Below are positions 1 to 10,500 of a DNA stretch of 21,925 nucleotides, one piece after another. Each line of letters opens with the position of its first letter. The first letter of the stretch is position 1. A program made the position numbers and the translations under genes. Origin of the DNA: Silene noctiflora (lineage: Eukaryota; Streptophyta; Magnoliopsida; Caryophyllales; Caryophyllaceae). Under the pieces are notes generated by a model, which did not search any database, had not been told where the DNA came from, and saw only the letters and a program-made list of their open reading frames with translations. The stretch covers positions 3,525 through 25,449 of the forward strand of contig VHZZ01009589.1 of NCBI GenBank assembly GCA_009801015.1, given 5' to 3'.

Positions 1-660
1 TTAATTCAAGCTTAAAATTTTTAATTGGACACCTAATTCACCCCCTCCCCCTCTTAGGTGTTCTCGTCCTTGACTCTTCAGATACGAACTTGTTATTATT
101 AATAATGGAGTATATTTGTCAATTGTAAGACATGGGTTTAGTCATTACCATTTGATATTTGAAGGATATATGGTACCTTATCATCAAATAAGGATGGATA
201 ACTTTGATTAAATTTCTCATCTATTCAACATTTACTTAAACCTATTAACCGCCTAATTCTTTAGACAGATAGTCTCAAACAACTCCTACACCTTTAACTT
301 GTTCGTAAACATAATAAAACCAACAACAACATTATCTTTAGATTGAAGTGACACAAATTATAATACATAACAACCAACAATCAACAATTAAACCTAATCA
401 AATTATAACATCTGTTGAAGCGTATGTATGTCGATTTGGTTTATTACCGTTTTCAATCACATCATACGTGTAGATGTATGAGTAGATGACCCTCCCCTTG
501 ATTCATTATTTTTTATCATTCATTTGTCTTTTCTACTTATGTATGACTTGGTTCTTAGAAATTAGAGTAGTACTCCGTAATTACTAATTAGTATGGTATA
601 TGACCCAAATTCTTATTCGAGTAATATTTTTATATGATCCACAATGAAGCCGTTCAGCAG

Positions 661-835
661 GTAGTGAACTTTAGTTGATCAAATTCCAGTTTCAATGAAA
701 AACGTCAAAACTCTATTTTTTAGCTTAATATTATATCGAAGTAGTTCGTAGTAAACTTTAGTTGATCAAATTTTAGTTTCAATGGAAAACGTCAAAACTC
801 CATTTTTTTAGCTTAATATTATATCTAAGTAGTTC
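661..835. repeat. Imperfect tandem duplication, ~87-bp unit, two copies
   Basis: Unit 1 (661-747) and unit 2 (748-835) read nearly alike: both begin GTAGT(G/A)AACTTTAGTTGATC, continue through a GTCAAAACTC(T/C)A and T-run segment, and end AGTAGTTC. They differ by a few substitutions and one extra T. No terminal inverted repeat or target duplication is visible, so this looks like a local duplication and not a transposon. Confidence 0.85.
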
Positions 836-973
836 GTAAATGGTGGACACTCTAATATCACTCGGAAAAAAAAGCTTCCTTTAGTAATATACATAGATAG
901 ATATACTCGATATAGATTAGGTAATTTTGTTGGGCCTTATGTTATTGGATTAGTCATATTTAAATACAGGTCT

Positions 974-980
974 TATAAAA
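974..980 (+). promoter_or_regulatory. Candidate TATA box (TATAAAA)
   Basis: A consensus TATAAAA lies about 270 bp before the NVL-like start codon. It would imply transcription start near 1005-1010 and a 5' UTR of roughly 235 nt. In such AT-rich DNA the motif also arises by chance, so the call is tentative. Confidence 0.22.
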
Positions 981-1147
981 CATGTTGTTAATGGAAATAA
1001 ACAAAAAAATGGGATCCTAGAATCCAAAATTTTGGAGGATTGGGAGGGGCAGCTGATATGAAATATTTTTGGTGAGCCCAAAGTGGGGACCGAGAAAGAC
1101 ATTCTGTAAAGCGTTGATTAAAGAGTCAAAGGAAGGTCAAAGGAAAA

Positions 1148-1169
1148 AAGAAGAAGAAGAAGAAGAAGC
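1148..1169. repeat. (GAA)n microsatellite in putative 5' UTR
   Basis: An uninterrupted AAG/GAA trinucleotide run lies about 75 bp before the main start codon. It is low-complexity DNA of a kind common in plant 5' UTRs and likely to vary in length. Confidence 0.85.
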
Positions 1170-1193
1170 GGCCCTCAACTTCCGACACTCCCA

Positions 1194-1244
1194 ATGATTA
1201 GTACTCCGTTGTTAGCAGTAAACCGAGTACGAGTTGGTAATTAA
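1194..1244 (+). CDS. Putative upstream ORF (16 codons) overlapping the main start
   Basis: ATG at 1194 opens a 16-codon frame (MISTPLLAVNRVRVGN) whose TAA at 1242-1244 shares its last A with the main ATG at 1244-1246, giving a TAATG stop-start overlap. If the transcript begins upstream, ribosomes reaching the main ORF must leak past or reinitiate after this uORF. Two shorter uORFs lie upstream: ATG GGA TCC TAG near 1008 and ATG AAA TAT TTT TGG TGA near 1059. The peptide resembles nothing I know. Whether it lies in the mRNA is inferred. Confidence 0.35.
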   Translation: MISTPLLAVNRVRVGN

Positions 1245-1561
1245 TGGGGTCGTTACTTCCGACACTCCAACAACAACAACAACAACAAGTAGTAGAATCT
1301 AGTAATGTGGTTTGTGATGTTAAGGTTAAGGTCGCTGACGACGATAATGGCGACCGCAGTGAAATTCTTTCGAAAATCGAGGCAGAAGTCGAGAGGGTCA
1401 TGTCTCATATGACTGCTCATAAACAGGGTATCTTCTTGTGGAATCTATCTACCTTCACCTTACTTCAACTCCACGCTTCTTCTTGGGATTCACTCGGCTT
1501 TTCTATTCCCAATATTCCCTCTCTCCATCGTCTCCTTTGCGCCGAATCTAAGCTTTTCAAG
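1244..1561 (+). CDS. Exon 1 of the NVL-like gene: N-terminus with Gln run
   Basis: It encodes residues 1-106. A CAA run gives seven consecutive Gln (residues 9-15). It is followed by an acidic stretch and a helical segment, ILSKIEAEVERVMSHM, then by WDSLGF...PSLHRLL, which resembles the NOV-family N-terminal motif (DSWGSLGF...PSLLRL). The ATG at 1244 is chosen because it is the first Met of the open frame and the conserved segment lies about 75 residues downstream. The donor is AAG|GTAAAA. NOV itself continues after this motif with a longer region that I do not find in intron 1, so this gene is shorter here. Confidence 0.75.
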
Positions 1562-4500
1562 GTAAAACTACTACTACTACTACTACTACTACTATTATCA
1601 GTCGTGTTGTCTTGCTGAATTTTATTCAACCTTGTTTATTTTTCCTCAACTTTCCCCCATTTTAATCAACTTCAATTCTTTCTTTCAAACCAACACACCC
1701 TTACCATTTACTAGACTATCCCCTTTGGGTTTTCAATTTGTTTCTCCAATCTTATTGTCTGCTCATCACACAACATTCAACATTATGCTCAACACCAACA
1801 AGGCAACAACAACATCACCCCTCCCTCACTTTTGCCTTGAACCGTATCAAACCACTAAGGTTATGTTTTTGGAACTACCATCCACCCACTCATTTTCGTA
1901 TTCAGTTCTACTTTATTCAATCATATTCCAAAATCATACAAGGGGAGACGGAAATGGAAAATCCAAGGAACTATGTAGTTTGACTATTTCAGCTATATAG
2001 AATGTTGTTTTAGGAGAACAATGATTATTATCCATATCAATAACTTTAAAGGTAACTCATTTGGCTATCATCACGCACCATCATCATGTTTAGTACCGTC
2101 ATATGCATGAATGTTATTGCTATTTGTGTAAGATTAGATTATGTTTTTGACGTATGCGCATCAGATATAAATAAGCTTACAATGGTATGCAAAAGGAAAC
2201 ATTTTTAAATTTGGTGATCAAGGAGGGAGGTCTGTAATCTGTATCACTAAGACACTAACACCTCATTATACAATGTCCCCATACAGAATAGCAAAGCTTC
2301 TGTTGGGAGGTTCATCCCCACCTGGAAGGATGCTTGCAAGTTGTACACAGGAGTAGAGGTATGCTCTTCTTTCTTCCAAATTCAGTAATCATATTCTTCA
2401 TCTGCTAAGAATTCTTAATTTTGTCTTTTGCTCACCCAATTTGTCCCCTTATTAGCTTCCTACCTTGGTGTAGAATACCTGGGGTATTGATGTCTAAGTT
2501 TGCCTGCCTGCTCGGCCACGCTGTGTCCTTTTTGGAAAGTACTCAGAATCACGAGATTTAGCCAAAAAATGAGTAGCAACCTTGTTCTTCAATTGGTGAT
2601 GTGACCTAGTGATACTGACGTCTTTTCGCCACTCTGCTTCCTGTCTATAGATACTTATTTGGTATAATATGTACACTTTTACAAATTTGTCTTCTCCTCC
2701 AGCTTTTTGAAAAACTTCTGGACTTCTATTTGATAAAGAAAGGAAAAAGAATTGAGTTGATAAGTTGCTTCTCAACATCCCCGCTCATTGGATTGCTGAA
2801 TGTCGCGGTGAGCAATTATTTTTAAGCTCTTATGTTTCCTAATGTGAGTTCGAAGTTTGGAGTGGGTGTTACTTCCTACCATTTCATGTTAAGCGCTCGC
2901 TGTTTACTGCGCTATTGTAGCCAGAGCACTATGAGGAGCTAGATGCACAGTTCCACCCAGGGAATGAAGTTAAAAATAACTATGTGACTCTATCTTCGAC
3001 AGTTCATTTTAACTGTGTGCCCATGTGTTTGACACACGGTTACCGAATTCGCTATGAATACGTCCTTACCAATTCTCGATTCGCTCTTATAGAATGTGTG
3101 TTATATGTATTTTCAGTAAAGAACATAATAGAATTCGCTTTTAACAATTCGCGATTCGCAGGGCACCGAGCGAATTCGGTAACCATGGTTTGACACTCCA
3201 ACACGACACTACAACACTACATTTTAAGCGAAAAACATTAAATTTTTTTCCCTATAAAATTGCTGTGCCTGACACAATGTCACATCTGACACTTCCAGCC
3301 GAGTAAGATTAAAAAAGATATGATATGAAGTGCTGTTAATAATGTACCTTAATATAGATAACTTTCCGTTTGCTATCATTTTGTTGGCCACTTCAATTGT
3401 ATTTTCTTTGAAATCTGTTTTTATTCATAAATGCTTTTCCTTAACCAGGTAATATCAATCCAGAGGGGAAAGTGGGATAGCCTGTCAAATACATTTCAGT
3501 TCAATTGTGAATCGATGGAGGTAAATTTCACGTTTGCTTTTGCGTCGTAAATTTTTATGCCAATTTTAGCATTCTGACTTGCATACATATATTATTTATG
3601 TATTTTGCGAAAGCTAGACTGTCGATGATTCTGTCAAGACATTTGTTAGAAGCTGGAAGGAGGCTTGTCAAGCATTTAATACTGCAGAGGTACTTTTGGC
3701 CACTTTTGCCTTTTCTTTATTTTCTATCTTTATGTTATGTCTCCCTCCCTCTCTTTCTCTCTGGGCTTGCTTCTGTAGACCTAGCTAAGGCTGCAAATAT
3801 CTTAGGTTTCTCAAAACCGAAGTCCTATTGGTGTCAAGAAAGTGGTAGTTATTGTTTTTTTTTTTTTTGTTCTCTGAATTTTGAATCTCTTTTCCTTGTG
3901 CCTGGAGAACAATTTTTAGAGCATGGGCGTAGTTATATATAACACAAATTCTCATTGAAGACGGACACTATCCGTCACAAACTGAAGACGGATAGTGCCC
4001 CTCTCACAATATGCAAGTGGCACTATCCAAAGGGTGCTCCACTTGCCCTCCCACTTGCCTTATTGTGAGAGGGGCACTATCCGTCTTCAGCTTGTGACGA
4101 ATAGTGTCCGTCACAAGCAAGACGCTTTTTATATATAATAAGTTCTATACTTGACTATTTCTTAGTTACTGCTCTTTGTTTCATTTTTTTCTCACTACAG
4201 GATAACATATGTAACCTACATATCATGTCTTTGGTTTCAGGCTTTTGAGAAAATTCTGGAATGCTGTGGGTTCGAAAATCAAAATAGAAGCAGATTAAGA
4301 CATATATTTTCCACTTTCCCGCTTGTGGGATTCCTAAATGTTGCGGTGAGTGATCTGATTATTTTAAGGTATTTTGCTTCGTTATTTTTAGCTAGTAAAA
4401 TCTCCTTGAATATCATGATTAGCATGCATCATTTTAACTGTTGCACTGGCACGCGTGTAATAGCCTTGATCATTGTGTTAGCTGTGCATTCTATTGTTGG

Positions 4501-7500
4501 CTTATTTTTTAGTGGCTATCTATAAGAGTGTTTTGGCCTTTAAGTAGGAGGTTCTATAAGTTTGTTCTCTAAGAAATTCAACAAATATATGTATATTTTA
4601 GTCAATCCTTTGTTTCGTTTCATCCTTCATGTGTAGTAATAAATCTATATCCTCGAAAGACGCTGTGTGTTCTACACTTAAACAGTGGTTTTACTCTCTA
4701 GAATACAAATGGATACCTTTTCTTGAGTATGTTGCAGGTAACATCTATCAAAAGTGGAGTTTGGGATAGCTGGTGCAATACATTACGATCCAGAGGTGAG
4801 ATAGGACACACGATCAAGAAAGCTGAAGAGCTAACGGCATACAAAAGCCTTGATGTTGAACCTGATGAGAAGGATTCTGGCATCCCCAGAGAGGGGCTGA
4901 CATTTCAGGCTGGTATATCTTTTTCTTTACCTGGTCCACCAGCTAATATTTCTGAAAAGGTGACGTCATATCAGCAGGCTGGGCGTGACTTCAATGAACT
5001 GGAAGCCGCTCGTATTATTGATTCAATTAGACGAGAAGAATTTGGGTTGGACCCTAATTTATCTTATTCGGAAAGTACCATTTTGTAGAAGCAGCATGCT
5101 CGATTGGGGCGAGCACTTGATTGTCTCTCACAAGAACTGTACTCACAGGACTCACATTTTCTTCTGGAGCTGGTATGTCTTATGTTTCTTTCATTGTGTT
5201 GGAAACCTTGTGCCTACTGCTTAGTTTTGTGAAGTAGGTCAACTAGTTGTTGTTTAATTAAGTCAAAGAGAGGTAAATGAGACTACAAGAGCAGTCTTTG
5301 TAACTTTCTTAGTGAGACTGTATAATTATGACCTCCTTATAGATAGAGCCTCCGTAAAGCACCCATTGGGGATAGTATTTTGCCCAATATGCCATTCATC
5401 TGTGAACAAAGAAGTTCATTACTAGGATTTTGTTATTCCGCACTCCCTCCGATTCTTTGGAAATGCCCCATTTACTTTTTGCACAAAGATGAATATGTTG
5501 TGAGTGGAGTGGTGGGTCTTACCAACAAAATAAAGTGCTTTTAGTAACAAAAAACATACCCAAGATGGAAATGGGGCAATTCTAATGAGTAGGCCAAAAA
5601 TAATATGGGGCATTTCCAAAGAATTAGAGGGAGTACTACTTTAGTGCAATGCCTGTAATCAATAATGGTATTGATGACTGCTGAATTGAAACCCCTACAT
5701 GAAAAATTGTTACTCCAATATTATCTCGCATAGCCGTGTCAGAGACTAGATAATCAGACATGAGTATGGCACTTATACACTTCATTGTATGCCAAAACAT
5801 TAGAACATCTTACCAAATAGCCGGGCCGACATTTGGACAAACGTCCCTGTCGGATCCTTCCAACCATGTCGATATAACATATCCGATGAAAGCAGGAACT
5901 ACGTCCATGACAGTTGTCACTCTACGCTGTATAAACATTCTTTTGACGTCCTGCATTACTGCTACTTGATTTATATTTATGTTGTCTCTTTGGTTTCTAG
6001 GTACAAAACGCAGATGATAATATGTACCCTGAAAATCTTGAACCTACTCTGACGTTCATCCTTCAACCTACCAGTATTGTTGTTCTAAATAATGAGAGAG
6101 GCTTTACTGCAGAGAATATGCGAGCTCTTTGTGACATTGGAAACTCAACCAAGAAAGGGTCTTCTACTGGGCATATTGGACATAAAGGAATCGGTTTCAA
6201 CTCAGTGTTTCGGGTATGGGATCAAAATCCTATTTCATCTTTAGACTGAAATATTATGGGATTTATCTTTTTGATAGCCCTCATGTATTCACCTTGTTGT
6301 CACTTGGGTTTCTAGAGCTTATTTCCGTAGCTTTCAGTTAGCCTTAAATCTTCATGTTTCTGTCGAAATCTAGTACACCCTGAAAATCTAGTGTATTTGG
6401 GGAAGTATAGATTTACATAGCCTTATCTCGACCTGTTTATAGCTTCAAATTATGTTACAGAATGGTCCATCGTATAAATATTTTCTTAAGCAGAAAAGCC
6501 ATAATGTAAATTACGAGCTTAATTAGTGGAATAAGTAGGCTACAAACTTATAGTTTGACGATAATTATTGATAGGAGCATAAAGAAGCGGTAATCAAGGA
6601 TACCGTAGTAGTATTAGCAAATAGTAATAATCACGTTATTAATAAGTAGTTATAATAATGGAAGTGTTGAGGACTACTGAAAATGATACAAGCAACAAAA
6701 AGAACCATAGTGATTGGAGGTAAAGGATATATTGACTTATAAAGTCCGAATATTTTGTTGGAGTTTAAACTGTTGATTTTGGGATATAACTTCATTGCAT
6801 ACGAATAATGAAGTACGAAGTATGTCTTAAGGCCTCTTATGAAGCTCCATGCAAGCCCATTGAAAAATTTATACGAAAGCTGGTTTCTGTTAAACAAGGG
6901 AGTATATGCACCCATTTTGAATGTTATTATGTTTTTGTTGATAAGATTACTCATGATGACTTGGGCTTACACATTTAGCTCTTGTTGATGTGATTTCTTT
7001 TTCTTCAATTTTATTTTCGTTCATCTAAATTTCTTTTTGACTTCAGTTCATGTCAAACTCAGGTAACTGATACTCCAGAAATTCATTCAAATGGCTTTCA
7101 TGTTAAATTTGACACTAGTGGGGGTCAAATTGGTTTCGTATTGCCAACAGTTCTACCTCCTTGTGATTTTGAGATGCTTCAGATACCAGCTTGTGGGGGT
7201 GATGTTCAAAAGGGCACAAATACTTGGAACACATGTATAATGCTACCTTTAAAAAGAGAACTACTTGAGGGATCGTCCCTGAGCAGTGTTTCTTCTATGT
7301 TTTCGGACCTTCATCCGTCTTTGTTACTTTTCCTCCGTCGTCTTCAATGTATTAAGCTGAGGAATATGCTTGATGACTCCTACATTGTTATGAAGAAAGA
7401 GATTGTGGGAGATGGTATTGTAAGAGTGTCTCACGGGAAAGAAAAAATGGCTTGGCTTGTAACTTCTACTAAGCTCTGTCCTGAAATGAATAGTTCCAAT

Positions 7501-10500
7501 GACCATGTGACGGAAATATCCATTGCGTTATCCTTGAAGGAAACAGACAATGGTGACTATGTACCTTTGATACAACACCAGCCTGTATTTGCTTTCCTTC
7601 CTGTGAAAACATATGGCCTTAAGTTTATTCTTCAAGCTGATTTTCTCCTTACTTCATCTAGAGAAGAAATTGTTAGAGATAGTCCATGGAACCAGTGGCT
7701 ACTATCAGAATTTCCTGATCTCTTTGTTAATGCTGAAAAGTTAATTTGCTCTCTTCCTTGTTTCCATGAAAATCCCGCTAAAGCCATTAGTGTTTACATG
7801 AGCTTTGTTCCTCTTATCGGTGAAGTGCACGGTCTTTTTTCTGGACTTCCCCGCATGATCATCTCTAAACTAAGCAAATCAAGCTGCTTACTTCAGGATG
7901 GATGCAAGGACAAGTGGGTCCCACCATGGAAGGTTCTGAAAGGTTGGAATGAGCAGGCCCAAAAACTTCTACCATGTAACTTACTCTGTGAACACCTCGG
8001 GCTTGAGTTTTTGCATAAGGATATAGATTTGCCTGAAGCACTTGCTACAGCTTTGGGTATTCAAATTTATGGCCCGAAGACATTAACTCAGTTAATCTCC
8101 TCCTTAGGTAGCATTAAAGATGGTATAAAATCAATGGGTCTATGCTGGCTAGTGTCTTATCTTAGTGAACTTCACTGCCTGCTGCATTCACATGCAATGA
8201 ATTTGAGGAATTCTTGGTTGGAGAAGGAGCAGGAGCTTATAAATTCTTTAAAAACTGTTCCTTTCATTCCCCTCTCCAATGGTACATTTGGGTCATTAGA
8301 TGAAGGTACTATATGGTTTCCTGCAGACTATAGAAGTGCTGGTGTGGATGGTGATCTTTGCAATTTAGTATTTCCTTGCCTTTATGCTAAATTGAGAATT
8401 GTAAGCCCTGCTCTCTTCTCGGCATCTGGTGATGTAAGTTTGTTAAGTAATTGCTCAACGTTGCTGCAGAAGATTGGTGTTCAAGAGATGTCAGCTCATG
8501 AACTTATTAGAATTCATATTTTACCGTCCATTGGAAATTTCCAGTTGACAAATAACAACCAGCAACTGATGATAGAATACGTCACCTTTGTAATGCTTCA
8601 TTTACAGTCCAACTGCATTGATTGCCGTGTTGAAAATGAACACATTCTTTCTGAATTACGCAGCAAAGCTATGATTCTAACTAATCATGGGTTCAAAAGA
8701 CCTAGTGACATACCAATTCACTTTAGTGGAGAATTTGGCAATTTTGTAGATGTAAGCAAGTTTGTGCATGGTTTGGATTACAAGTGGCATGAGGTTGACA
8801 AGATTTACTTGGACCATCCGGCTACAAAGTCGGTTTCGTGTAGCCTAACGAAGTGGAGGGAGTTTCTGCAGATGCTAGGGGTAACAGATTTTGTAAAATT
8901 AGCAGTGGCTGAAAAATCTATCGCAGACTTGTCTCCTGTAGTACTCGATCAAATTAAGAGTGACAGACATCTCATCTCACCCGGGTTGGTAGTTAGAGAT
9001 TGGGAATCTCCTGAATTGGTTCATATACTATCCTTATTGTCTCAGGATGGCAGCCAAGAAAGATGCCGATACATGCTAGAGGTTTTGGATGCCCTTTGGG
9101 ATGATCATTTCAGTGACAAAGCTATTGGATATTACAGGAGTCTCGGTGATAAAAATAAATTATATTTCAAGTCTTCACTGGCGTCTTGCTTATCTGATGT
9201 TAAGTGGGTGGTTTCTAGTGCTGATAGTAAGCTTCACTTTCCAAGTGAGCTATTTTATGACTGTGATGCTGTCCACTCAGTTCTTGGTTCTCACGCACCT
9301 TATGCTGTTCCTAAGGTCAGTCTTTTATTTTGATAAAAGTACTACTGTTTTAACATGGATTGGTCATTTATATACTGTGCCTAAACTGACGGAAATGGGT
9401 TTCTTGTCTATATACCATTGCAAGATTTTGCAACTGTCTGGGGGTAACAATTACTTTTTCAGTTTGAGATTCCTTGCACATAATCTACTCATATTCATTT
9501 CCTTTGTTTCTTTGGAACAGTTAAAAAGCGTAAAATTATCATCTGAAATTAGTTTCAAAACTCAAGTTACACTTGATGATGCGTTGGCAATTCTTCAAAC
9601 TTGGAGAAGCTTGAAATCTCCTTTCACAGCGAGGTATAGTATTAATTTCTGGTGCAAGCCCGTTACTTTCCATTGCCTGATTGTTAGTAAGTTGAAGTTG
9701 TATTTGCCTATCTTATTTCTGTATTTGTGATTAAATAGTTTGTGCATTGGTGTAGTTACTGTTAAGGTCAAAGGTTTTCAACGAGACCTTGATATTTCAT
9801 GTTTCCCTTCACGTAGATTTTACTTGATTTCTGAGTTGCTGTCTTTTGAAAGTGTAATAAATTATGATCTACGTTTTTGTTGTAGTTGTTTTTTTGTTAG
9901 ACTCATGGCATGAAATATGTATTACGAAGTTAAAGTCACGAATTATCATAGTAGGTTGCAGATGAGACATAACAGATTGCAACCAATGCGGCTGTAATTT
10001 AAGAAACAGTTTATTTCATGCATTAAATCTTCAGTTATTCTTAAGGATTTACTTAGTAATTATTTGAGTTTGTTTCTCTTGTTTGTAGCCTAGCCCTATC
10101 GTCTTTCTATTGTAACCTTTTTCCTGACCAGTATTTACTCCCAAAAATTAACGGGTAGTACCGATTAAATCATGGGTCATCACTGCCTCAGGGAGTTGGG
10201 GCGCCTCGCGCATTTTAAAACTAACCGTGCATTTTAACACAAGTATAAGCGGATAGGCGAGGGAGTTAGTACAATTGTGCAGGGATGGTAGACATTAGAA
10301 CCCATGTTATGGTGCAATGTTAGATAGGTAGATGTGATTGATGTGGGGCTTTTCGTTTGGGCAATACAAGGAGAGAAAAGTTCTCAATAGCGATAGAGGT
10401 GCGATAGTTGTTAATCTAAAGTGCTCGTGAAATAAGAGGAAGGCAACCATGTTGTACATCTGGCATTGTTACAAAAAATGTAACTGAGTTCCCTGCCAAA

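Larger units (their letters stand above)
1..1243 (+). promoter_or_regulatory. Upstream region and putative 5' UTR of the NVL-like gene
   Basis: This AT-rich region has no convincing coding exon on either strand. It contains an 87-bp imperfect tandem duplication (661-835), a canonical-looking TATAAAA (974-980), a GAA/AAG tract (1148-1169) and a short upstream ORF ending on the main start codon. The first ~600 bases show nothing I can name. The promoter role is inferred only from position upstream of the ATG at 1244. Confidence 0.4.

Noticed and set aside
1198..1401. Minus-strand ORF with a poly-Cys run
   Set aside because: It is the antisense shadow of the Gln/CAA run in exon 1 and has no independent coding signal.
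1562..1618. Extension of exon 1 into a poly-Leu tail ending at 1618
   Set aside because: It reads through a good GT donor into a CTA microsatellite; the next conserved exon is in phase with splicing at 1561.
6163..6213. GIGFNSVF in the ATPase G2 box, where I recall GIGFKSVF in NOV, taken at first as decay
   Set aside because: Asn at this place also occurs in sacsin-type ATPases, so the change is not evidence of lost function by itself.
9089..9730. 213-codon plus-strand ORF overlapping the end of exon 9
   Set aside because: Out of frame with conserved exon 9 and crossing a splice junction; composition is that of an alternate-frame shadow.
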